Assembly (NCBI GenBank): GCA_949357655.1
Contig: CASHTG010000018.1
Span: forward strand, 1,178,001 to 1,242,000
DNA: 64,000 nucleotides
Source: Parascedosporium putredinis
Lineage: Eukaryota > Ascomycota > Sordariomycetes > Microascales > Microascaceae
Direction: 5' to 3'
Shown: one piece after another, positions 23,909-34,076 of the stretch
How the letters are laid out: every line of letters starts with the position of its first letter
Position numbering within the stretch: position 1 is the first letter of the stretch
Translations under genes and position numbers: made by a program
Notes under the pieces: generated by a model
Database searches by the model: none
What the model was told of the DNA's origin: nothing
Seen by the model: the letters and a program-made list of their open reading frames with translations, nothing else

Positions 23909-26900
23909 TTAATCCGCCATCTCCACATCGCGCGTCTCGGTGGCAGCGTTGGCTGGCTCAACCTCACCCTCTGCCCACTTCTTGTAGTCCGCCTTGTGCT
24001 TTTCAACCTCTTCCTGACTCAAATCTTTCATCCACGAGTTGTTCAACACAAACTTCTCCCGGAGCCGGTAGTCACGGGCAAGGGTAGACATCTTGGTAGC
24101 TTTGTCGTGCTGCTCCTTATCTTCTTTGGTCGTAGGGGCTGAGCTGTACAAGAAGCTCTCCGAGGAGCCCGCACCCCAAACCATTTTGGAAGACCGGAGA
24201 CAGATGCTGACCACTAGATTCTCATCATACGAGACTGGCTTGGGAATGCTTCCATCTTCAGGATCAGCGTCCGCCGAAGGCAGGTTGCGCGTGAGGACGA
24301 CTTTGGAAAGCTTCGATCTAGGAACACCCTCGGTGGGCTCAACTCGGATATATGATGAGATGTAGTATTGCCATCGCTGCTGAAGCTTCATCTCATCCAT
24401 ATAGAATGTCGTTTCCTCACGCTGGAGCCACCTGACGCTCGCTTCCGACTTACTTGGCACCTGTAAAAATACCCAATGGTTAGCAAAGCTACGCGTAGCG
24501 GCAAGTGGAATAGACTGTTTTAAACTTACCCAGCAGAGCACGAACAACTCGCCGTCCTTAACGCACTTTTCAGCAAACTTGCGGGCGCTGATCTCGGTCT
24601 GGTAGCTGGTTTCCTCCCGTTCCCGGCTTGCTAGGAATTGTTTGATGAGGTCATACGTCTTCTCTTTGCCATCAACGCTGCTGCAGGTGAGGGCTAGTCT
24701 GCAGAGCGTTCTGATAAGATCTTGGATGGTGTATAGCTTCCAGCCGCTCGCGAGATAGAAGTGGCGTAGCACCTCTTGATAGCGCGCTTCGTCGATGTCG
24801 CCCACAATAAACTCTTCAATGAGCTCAAGGGTTTTGGGCCAGTAGATGTCCGGAGTATCGGTGGCCTCGAAATACAACTTGGGCTCTTCGGTAAGGCCAA
24901 CCTCCATGGCAGGCCGGACGCGGTGTAGACGCGCGATAGATTTCGTTACACTCTGCTCCCCTCCTTCACCTCGCGCAATCGTTGATATAAGGTGTGGAAG
25001 ATGCTGAAGAACACATAGATAGACTGATTGCAGAAGAAGTTGTACCAAGGACGCTGGAAGTATCCGTCCGCCTTCAGTTCATTATCCGAGGTGAGAAGGC
25101 CACCGTCATCACCGCTTTTTAAGATAGTCGGCTTGGGAATTGTTGGCATCCATCGATCATTCGAAACGTCGGCCACCCCATTTTCATCGGGAGCCTCTGG
25201 AGTCTCATCCTCGTTACCTGAGGCAACATCAGGAGTTGTCTCCTTGCTACCAGAAGCACTATCTTCCTTCGAGGCACGGGATTTGTTGGTATTGCGGCCG
25301 GGGTCGAGGACACCACGCAGAAGATCCCCTCTCTTACCATTGCGTCGGCCGCGACCGTTTGTGAGCTCAAGCGGTGTGGGCTCATCGCCGTCCTCCTCGC
25401 CGGAGTCTAGTTGAAATCTGGGAATGCGTTCTTGTACGGCAGCATCGTCAAGGTCAAAGAAAGTGGGGATAAAGTCAACGAAGAAGTCCCAAATCCGTTC
25501 TTTTTCTGAATTGCTGTGTTGGCTGTTGTGGATCGCGTAAAGAGCCATCAGGCGAAGCAGATCCAGGGTTACGTCCTTGTCAGAGAACGACCACTGGAAC
25601 TGTTGGCGAGGAGCAGAGCCCTTTAGACTTCGTTCTCTGCGCTGCTCTTCGTGTTTGGTCTTGATGACGTCCACGAGGTGTTTAGCGGATAGTTGCCTTT
25701 TGTCGGTTTGCTTCACTAGCATGCCCATGTGGTCTAAGCTCTTAAGGTGCATGTTCTCGGTTTGCGAGTGCCAAACTTTCGACCACTCCCGCTGTCGTAA
25801 CTGTTAGCACAAGGTTCCCGGGGGTTACATGGGAGTAGACTTGCCATGGAGAATCGCCATTCTTCGTCTTTTTGCTTCAGGCGAGCTAATAGGATGGGCA
25901 CGACGCTAAAAGGGTGGCTGAAGAGGTCGTTTACTACGTCAATTCCCTTCTCGCCGTACAACTTTTTGCACACGCGCTTGAAGATGGATGTGGATTGTCC
26001 GGCCAGCGCGGCAGGCATCCGGAACTGCTCCTGCTCAGCGGTTGTCATGATGAGCATCTGTTGGGCGATAGGCTCAAGTAGCTGAATGCACTTGAGATTG
26101 GCCTCAATGTGAAAGTCATAGTCATGGCGTTCCTCTTCGATTCGATGTAGACCTTCCTCAAAGACGTTCTTGCGGTGAGCAACGAAGCCAGAGTCTTCTG
26201 AAGCCCAGGTTGGATGCGAGGCCCAGTCATCGTTCAGTACAGACATGCAGAGCTCGTCGCGGCCAGTGCATGGCTTGAGGCGCTCCTGTGGAACAAAGGT
26301 CAGTATCCTGTAATGAAAGATTATAAGTATGTAGGAGGGCACTTACTCGTCGTGGAAGTAATCGGTAACTTGGCCCGTGGGCGCGGCAGTTACTTAAGGA
26401 GACCTTTCCGGGAGGCGGAGCAGGGACATTATCAACCAAGACGTCCTGGGGATCGTACTGAAGAAATGCTTTCCAAAAGCTAAGAAGCTCTTGATTAGCC
26501 ATCAAGTAAGTACATCCCTGGTGATATAGGGTATCGCGATCAATGATTTGTTGATTGAAAAGGTTGCAGAGCTTGAGGAACTCGTTCATAGTGGTCCGAT
26601 TGCCAAGGTATTTCCTAACTCGATCGAAGAAAGCAAGTTCCTCTTGATTCGAGACGGCTGCCGATGGAGGGGAATAGGCTCTGGCATGACGGGCGTAAGA
26701 GTGGGCTCGATGGCTGCTACGTCGGAGGCCAAGGGCTTGTGGGCAAGCTTGGGCTTTTATGAGCATTTGCGGGAGGAATGCCGGCACGAGTGGCGGTAGG
26801 GGAAGTCTCTGGAGGTGGAGGTACCGGGGCAGGAGTTTGTTTGTCATTTCGAGGGCGTTTCTTAGTCTCTTTGCTTGCGCTCGGTGGGGGCAAAGCTCCC

Positions 26901-28776
26901 GAGAGGTGGCATCTTGGGCCCGCCGAGAGCAGGCTGTGGTGTGTGCATAGCTCCTGCGATCGCGGCAGCTTCTTCGCCCGCTCGTCCAGGCGTCGTCTTT
27001 TGGCCAGCAGACTCTGGAAGGAACTGCTTGAAGTCTTCTAGCAGGTCGGGCGCAGTATGGAAGAGAGCGGTGACTTGGGAGTAAACATCGGCGATGGCCT
27101 TGGACTCCCTCTGGTAGGTTTGAAGGATCTCAAGGAACTGCTTATAAATCTCGGGCTTATCCTGGAAACGATTCTATATCGCCATGTATTAGCGGCGAAT
27201 TTAAGAGGCCCAACAGGAACATGACCCCCATTTGGGGGACGAGGACGAAGCCCAACATACCTTGATTTTATTAACGTAGCTGATCGCATGGTTAAACTCA
27301 ACAGGACCTCGCTTCTCCTGGTTGGCTAACTGGGCAGCGCCGACTGCAGCGGCTCCAGCAGCAGCAGACGGGGTAGGGGTATGCACGTTTCGTGGCCCTG
27401 GAGGGCCAGGCGGCGCAGGCGCAGAGCTGTTGGGTGGCTGCGACTGTCGAAGCTGGCTGGGCGCATTAGGATCGAAAGGAGCTGCTTGGGTTTGGCCGTG
27501 GGCGTAACCCGTAGGGCCATTTGGTGTGGGACCGCCAAAAGATGGTTCGGGCCCTTCCGGAGCATGCGAAGCTTGTTGAGGCCAGTTACCAGGTCGGTGG
27601 TTGAAAAAGGGGGTACGGCCTGCGGCGGTTTGGTGGCCGTCACTTTGCGTGGCCCTTCCTGCAATCGACTGGACGGTGGTGCCCATGGGCGTGGTGACTC
27701 TAATTGTGTTCGGGTCATTTCCCGCACCACACTCAATCCTGTAACCAGGAGGGAGAAACGTGTTGAAGCCTTGGATAAGGTTTGGGTGTCCAGCGAAGAG
27801 TTCCGAAACCCGGTTTATGACCCCGGCGTATCAATCCTAAGAAAGGGAAACCCATTAGATTTTATCTCCAAAGAGAATACTAAAGGGATGTATAGCATAC
27901 GATTGGCTCTTGAAGTCTTTCATAATATCCAAGAAGCGGTTATACACGTCCGGTTGGTCGTGAAACTGAACTTTTACTTGGTCGAGGTAGGTAAGCGCGT
28001 CCTATGAATAGCCGAATAATGGATTAGCCAAGCATTCAACCACTGAAAAAAGAGGAAAAAACAGGCCCTCGACTCGACACTCGCCGAAAATCGATTGGTC
28101 CATCACTATGGGAGCTGGAAGTTACCCTTTCCAGGAGGGGATGAGAGCGTAGGTAGGGGACGGCGTACATTCAAGATTGGCTGTTGACCCTGGGGAGCAG
28201 GACCTTGGCCGACTTGCGCCGGCGCAGATGCCTGCACCCCGCCGGCGACATGGCCTTGTTGAACTGGCGGCTGTCCTTCCTGGCCGGGAAGAGGGCCCCC
28301 AAAGATGGCTTGAGGGCCTGGAGGGGCTCCATGAGGGGGACCTTGGGGAGGACCTTGGGGCGGGCCCTGGGGTCCGCTCCGTGGGTCATAGGGCCAAACA
28401 TTTGATGCTGTGGCCCAGGGTTATTTTGCGGACCATGTTGAGCTGGTGGCCTATTTCCCTGCTCGTGAAGAGGCCCACCAAAGGTAGCGACAGGTCCCGA
28501 AGGGGCGCCCAGGGGTATGGCCGATGTGGAGCCGTGGTTGGCGAGAAGGCCTCCGGGACTATGGATGGCACCCGGCAAGCGGGAGGCAACTGGTTGATGA
28601 ATAGGGATCGAACCGGCCGTACTATGATGGGGAACGCTGGGATGGTACGGCTCACGGTGAGTCCGCTCGTTTTGTTCGCGCTCACGGTGAGCCATCTGAT
28701 CGGCAGCGCGTTGGCGCTGGTCAATGATCTCGCGGTCTCGGTCGAAAGCTGAGCCTCGTGGAGGCTGATTATTCAT
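23909..28776 (-). CDS. SIN3: Sin3 transcriptional co-repressor (Rpd3 histone deacetylase scaffold)
   Basis: Scaffold of the Rpd3-type histone deacetylase complexes. There are seven exons: 28776-28169, 28001-27901, 27836-27261, 27173-26347, 26285-25845, 25791-24530 and 24460-23909. The N-terminus is Gln/Pro/Gly-rich. PAH1 (DALTYLDQVKVQFHDQPDVY) starts near residue 203. PAH2 (HAISYVNKIK then NRFQDKPEIYKQFL) starts near 415 and PAH3 (FFDRVRKYLGN) near 613. The HDAC-interacting region (SYRLLP, then GRDELC and LNDDWASHP) follows, then the Sin3a C-terminal domain with WYNFFCNQSIYVFF. Intron 5 (25792-25844, 53 bp) appears to be GC-AG. Breaks are at 28369-28372, 27821-27824, 26886-26890 (two bases), 26751-26753, 26669-26672 and 24958-24961. 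With seven bases restored the total is 1458 codons. The start MNNQPPRG is the first ATG in frame. Confidence 0.93.
25792..25844 (-). other. Probable GC-AG intron of SIN3
   Basis: Read on the minus strand the intron begins GCAAGT directly after the codons for FSM and ends ACGACAG before the codons for REW. A TGCTAAC branch site lies about a dozen bases before the acceptor. No GT donor nearby keeps the frame. An acceptor nine bases upstream (CTAACAG) would leave the branch site overlapping the splice site and is less likely. The joined protein reads WRFSMREW, matching the family pattern. Confidence 0.65.
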
Positions 28777-30370
28777 ACTGAAGAAAGACTGCTATTGAGG
28801 CGAGGGCACGTCAGCGCGAGGGCCGCTAAAATGTGCGATAGATGATGGTTGCGCGTGATGGCAGACAACGTAGGGGTCTTGAAGGGAGGTGCAAATGGCA
28901 AGCCAAGAATGGCCGACCAGGGCGAGGCGCCAGCTGTCTGGAGAAGCACTCACTTTATCGAACAGCGAGTGAAATTGACGCCTACATTAGTAGACCAGCG
29001 CCATCAAGTTCCAATGCAGTGCTTGTCTTCGAAGGGGTTGTGGGGAGGCGGGAGACGGAGAGGAACAAATTCTTGGTGTGTGGAAAATAAGTGGCAGCTC
29101 GGCTGGCTTCCTACGGCACGCTTGGGGGCGGGCGGAATCAAAAATGGCGCCGCACAGGTCGAGGCTGGAGAGGAAGGCTGTGGACCTGACCTCTAATTGG
29201 TCCAAAGGACCCTGTATCACGTGATGATAAGGATACTTATCAGCGCGATTCCTGGCTATTTTCACCGGCTGATTATCGGCTATTTATGTCACCCTCAAGG
29301 AAGTGGCCCATCTTAGATGCCACCCGTGGAAAACCCATCTGCTCGTCATCGAAAATGAAAGCTCCCTCAAAGCCTGCCCAATGATACCTAAACATGAAAT
29401 GTCATATTCAAAGTCCAGAGGCAGTTCTCTAGATATCGCCTTCGGGAGGACATAGAAATGAGAAACATTTATCTATGAGTGCGACAGCAGCAGCGACCAG
29501 TAAGGGGCCAGAGGTCAGAAGTTTCCATGCCCTTGTTCGGGGCCTGACCTATTGGTTTGGTCCCTTCCAGGTAGCCATGACAAGATGACTGCAACTTAAA
29601 AGGAGGGAGTAGGGGTCTTTGGTTCGGTCTAAAATAAAATGAGAAGAAAGAAGAAAGACGGAACACGCAAAAATGCTGGCTTGGATGAGGCCGTAAAGAA
29701 ATAGAAACGGGCCTACGGAGCAACCACAAGTACCAGATCATCATTAAGAGCCCCACTAGGCCTTCAGTCACGAATTTCATTTGGAGAGGATATTCCGGTC
29801 GAGAGGCGATCGTGAGAGGATGCCGTGTGGGTATCCAAAGGGAAGAAGGGCGATCCAGTACACAGTGCGAGGGGCATCCTGACGATTATTGTCACTGGTG
29901 TGGTTTTGCGGCTCGGCTGAAAACTTCTGGACCCTGCCCTGGCGCAGCAACTTCAGATCCTTTTCTTGGTCTTGAACATCCCAACTTGTCTCAGCATCTT
30001 CAAACGAGCGTCGCCAAACTCCCTATCTCTCACAACTTTTGCCTGGAGCAAAGTTGCCTCCCATCGTCTGTAACAATATCAGCGATAAAACCGTCCGCCC
30101 GTGGCTCCTGCTTCCGCCAGAACCAGAGATCGTCCGCTCTTGCTTCCTCATCGACTGGAATTGCCCAGTCAATCCTTACCCCACCACTTCCTCCTTCTTG
30201 TCCCTCAAGATTCGAGACCGCCTTCCTGTAACCGAGCAACTTCCAACAGATTCTATCTTTCGAAAGTATTTTGATATATTTTCTTCGCCATAGTCACCGA
30301 GTGGCGCTTTCAGTCTTTCCCGAGATTACTTCGCCTTTATTCCTCATCGCCACATCCAGAGCCTGCAGCC
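28777..30370. promoter_or_regulatory. Divergent SIN3-eIF4E promoter region with a long ATG-free eIF4E leader
   Basis: About 1.6 kb between divergent genes. From 29823 to 30370 I find no ATG on the plus strand in 548 bp, whereas random sequence should have eight or nine. The segment is C/T-rich in places and leads straight to the eIF4E start. This suggests a long 5' leader kept free of upstream start codons. No coding sequence was recognised in the rest. Confidence 0.5.
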
Positions 30371-31294
30371 ATGGCTTCTACGGCAGATTCTGCGGCCTCC
30401 AACATGGATCAGCAAGTCGATCTTTCTACCATTCCCATCTCTCCAGACGGCGATCGCAGTGGTGCCGAGTCCGCTAAGGATAGTGGCAAGCTCGTTACTA
30501 TCTTCCACGACAAGGAGAACTTCAACGTAAAGCATCAGCTCCAGAACAAGTGGACTTTGTGGTTCACCAAGCCCCTAGCGGCAAGGTATGCGATGGCCGC
30601 TTCCAGGTGCCCTCAACTAGGCATCATCCATAATGCTGAGTCTAATGAAACTTGTGTGCAGGGCGAGAACTGGAATGACCTACTGAAGAAGGTCATCACT
30701 TTTGACTCCGTTGAAGAGTTCTGGGGCATCTACGTAAGTTTTCGGCTGGCTTGAATATTGGTCATCATCATGCGTACATACTGAGTCGAATTTTCGTTTT
30801 GCTAGAACAACATTGTCCCCGTGTCCGAGCTATCCCTCAAGGCGGATTACCACCTTTTCAAGGAGGGCGTTCGCCCAGAATGGGAGGACCCCCAAAACAA
30901 GCATGGTGGCAAGTGGTCATATCAGTACAAGGACAAGCGAAACATTGACATTGATTCGCTATGGCTTCACGTTATGCTGGCCGCCATCGGCGAAACTCTT
31001 GAGGACGAAGATGATGGTGAGGTGATGGGTGTCGTTGTCAACGTCCGAAAGGGCTTTTACCGTATCGGCGTCTGGACTCGTACAATCGGAAAGCACATTC
31101 CCAACCGTGGAGATGGAGACGTGGCCGGCGGCAAGGGTAGGACCCCAGCCAAGGGCCAGGAGGTTCTCTTGACCATTGGTCGCAAGTTCAAGGAAATCCT
31201 CAAGCTCCCCAACACTGAGGCGGTTGAGTTCTCTGGCCATACCGACAGCGCGCACAGTGGCAGTACTCGAGCCAAGTCCAAGTTCGTGGTCTAA
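30371..31294 (+). CDS. eIF4E: Translation initiation factor eIF4E, mRNA cap-binding protein
   Basis: Binds the m7G cap and eIF4G to recruit ribosomes. There are three exons: 30371-30585, 30662-30733 and 30806-31294. Core motifs are present: WTLWFTKP, GENWNDLLKKVITFDSVEEFWGIY (in two parts), the YHLFKEGVRPEWED segment with cap-stacking Trp, and WLHVMLAAIGETLE, then the basic KHIPNR region. The N-terminus (about 50 residues) is Ser/Asp-rich and variable, as usual. One break lies in the C4 run at 30572-30575, where the family reads PPSGK before GENW. One restored C gives 259 codons (258 residues) and joins the frame exactly to the first intron at GTATGC. Without it exon 1 leaves the cap-binding core out of frame. 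Confidence 0.95.
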
Positions 31295-31939
31295 AGCTTC
31301 CGTATCTAATTAATGAGAGTCTTCAAAACGATGGTAGTTTCGGGCGTTGTCTGGTAGAGGGTCGGAAACCGCGTGTTGCCTCGGATAGCCTTTTTTTCTT
31401 CCTTTTTATCTGCGAAAGGCCCCCATCAACTTTCCCGATCCCCAAAAGTTATCGTCTTTAGTTCTTTGTCTGGGCCAGCAGTGTCTCGTCAGATAGTTAT
31501 ACCTTGGGCTTGGGCCACAAGCAAAAATGTCTTATGACTAGCTATGGAATTGTCTCTCGTCAACGTCTATTTTGTTCACGCGATCACTTCTCTTCGCCGT
31601 GTTTTCTTCAAGCATCTTGGTTTTCTTAGAGCAACGGCCGCCCGGGACATAGACTAGCGCAAGGATCTGAATATTTTTTCCATACCCCTAGATCAAGGTG
31701 ATCATTTATTGATTGAATTTATGGACCACGACCTAGGCCGGTACGGCAGATATCGTGAATGGCCATGATATGTCACGACTACCTAACTCACGGTGCAAAA
31801 TAGCGCCAAAACAAAGTGCAAACGAGGTGATCGATGATGGTATATATAGAATTTAAGCTTACAGCCAGGCACAGGCTACTCCATTTTCTATAAGTGCGAA
31901 CATGTACATAGATACATGGTATATAGACATCACATACAT
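31295..31939. other. Convergent 3' flanks of eIF4E and the acyl-CoA synthetase
   Basis: About 645 bp with no coding potential. It is T-rich just after the eIF4E stop and A/T-rich with TATATA-type sequence near 31840-31925, consistent with 3' untranslated regions. Confidence 0.5.
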
Positions 31940-34076
31940 TTACATTTCGTCTCCGCTAAACTCTTCCGCAAACACCGCCTTCACCAGCTGTTTTTTGTTG
32001 ATCTTACCCATGGCATTCCTAGGGATGTCATCCACCACCCTTAGGACCTGGGGAATCTTGTAATTCACGAGGCGGTCCCTGAGAGCGCGGCGCATGTCCA
32101 TCGCCGACCACTTGGTGGCGTGGTCCTTGTCAAGAATGACGATGGCACCAACTTTTGGCCCCATTTGCCCGAGGGGATAGCCACGACGGCAGCCTCGGAG
32201 ACCTCGGGGAGGGAGAGCAGCTCGCGCTCGACCTCGAGAGCGCTGACCTTTCGCCGCCGCTCTTGATGATGTCGGCACTCTTGCGGCCCTGGATGAAGTA
32301 CATGTCGCCGCTGGCCCACTCATGGCCGCTGCCGCCTGCAGAAGGCACGGGCCTGCGGACTGCGACGTCGCCCGTCTTGAACCACTTGCCGAGGCCGTCC
32401 TCGCCCTCGACGAACTCGGAGGCGGTGGCGGTGGGGTTGCGCCAGTACTCGCGGAAGATGGTGGGCCCACGGAGTTGAATCTCTCCCGAGCGCTCGCGGC
32501 CCTGGGCGTCAATCTCCTGGCCGGGCTGGATGACGTCGCCAGAGTCGACGTCGACGAGGCGGGCCTGGACCGAAGGAAGAGGCCAGCCGACGCTGGCGTC
32601 GACCCTGTCGGCAAACCCGAGGCCGCAGCTGAGGGCCATGCCAACTTCAGTCATGCCGTAGCGTTCCAAGAGGATGTTGCCGCGGCTGAGATCTGCCCAG
32701 GCCTTCTTGACGGGGGTGGGAAGGGCGGCGGAGCCCGAGATGCTAACCCGCATATGGGCGGGGAGACGGCGTCGCGGGTGGGTTCCTGGAGCTCGGGGGT
32801 AGCGTCTTGTGCGTGGCGAGGAGTCTGCTGTACACGGTGGGGACGACGGTGAAGAAGGTGATCTTTTCCGGCAACGGCTTTCCCTCCTCGGCGGGGAGGA
32901 AGGGGGCGGCGAAACGGCGCCATACTTTGTCGGGGTTGAAGGGGAACATGAACTCGATGGAGCTGCCGGCGAAGAGCGGCGTGAGAATGGCGTTTACTGT
33001 GCCGTGAATGTGGTGGAGGGGTAGCACGTGGAGGAGGCGATCGGCGGGAGAATATTCCCACGCTTGCATCAGGGACTGGGACTGCGCTGTGAGGACGGAC
33101 GAGGGGAGGAGAACGCCTTTCTGCGGTGGACGTTAGTTATGCAAGCCAATCTCGAAAGGGCAGGTTGAGGCAGGTGGTGCTAGCAAGGGCGTGCACTGTA
33201 GGATCGACTTACCGGTCGGTTCGTGGTCCCAGACGTATACAGCATCATGGCGGCATTTCCTGCGTCCTCGTTCTCCAAGGAAACCTGCTCATGCGCGGAA
33301 CCGCCCTGGTGCTTCTCCAGCTGTAGGAACGCAGGCTTAACACTCAGCTCGGTGGCAAGCACCTCGGACGCCTTGCTCGCAAACTTGGCGGAAGATACTA
33401 GTAGCGAAGCCTCGGACTGATCTAGGATGTACTGCAGCTCCGCAGCCGGGAACCCCGGCGAGAGTGGGATAGCTATCGCGCGGGCGGCGAACGCAGCAAG
33501 AAGGGTGACTAGATGCGGGTGTCAGCCTACGGAACTGTTTTTGGGTCTACCTTGGATCGCTGGTCCTCGACAGCAATTTTGTTTTTATGGAGGAGAGGCG
33601 CATAGCTACTACGAGCGCGAGAATTGAGAATCTACACCGCGCTAGAGCTTAAAACACACGAACCTCTCTCCGAAAACAAAAGCCCAAAAGAAAAAGAAAA
33701 GAAAAAAACCAGTCACGCGCAACAACGTACCAACATAGTCGTAGCTGTTCTCAACTAGGAACGCGATTCGGTCGCCATTCAAGTCTTCCTTGCCAGCGGC
33801 TTGCTGGAACTTGTTCCTGGCCTTGCACACGTCGCCGAGGAGCTCGCCATACTTGAAGGTCCTTCCCGAGAGGGAGTGAACGGCGAGGGTAGAATCGGGA
33901 TTGTGGCGGGCAATTGCGTCGAAGAGGGGTAGTTTCGGTAATGTGGACGCCATTCTGCAGAAAGAGGTGGAGCTAAGGTGGGAAATGGGAAGTCGTGTAA
34001 GTGAGCCGTGGAGCGAGGAAAATCTAATGAGGGAAGACTGTCGATTGACAGTCCGGAGACAAGGGGACCAATGCAT
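31940..34076 (-). CDS. Malonyl-CoA synthetase-like acyl-CoA synthetase (ACSF3 type)
   Basis: AMP-forming enzyme of the ANL superfamily. ACSF3 relatives activate malonate or methylmalonate in mitochondria. Exons are 34076 (or 33953)-33731, 33508-33213 and 33120-31940. Visible motifs are the phosphate loop YTSGTTNRPKG (spanning intron 2), LHHIHGTVNA, ERYGMTEVGMA, FKTGDVA, GRKSADIIKSGG and the C-terminal catalytic Lys in PRNAMGKINKK. The Arg of ERYGMTE and the overall arrangement fit ACSF3 better than long-chain synthetases, but substrate is inferred. The upstream start at 34076 adds 41 residues rich in Arg, Ser and Leu with no Asp or Glu, like a mitochondrial presequence. The start at 33953 (MASTLPKLP) would give a form lacking it. 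Breaks lie at 32795-32799, about 32756-32764, 32249-32251 and about 32152. Four restored bases close the frame. Confidence 0.85.

Noticed and set aside
25801..25844. 44-bp alternative for SIN3 intron 5 using the upstream CTAACAG acceptor
   Set aside because: Branch site and acceptor would overlap, the intron would be shorter than is usual, and the 53-bp form gives the better family match.
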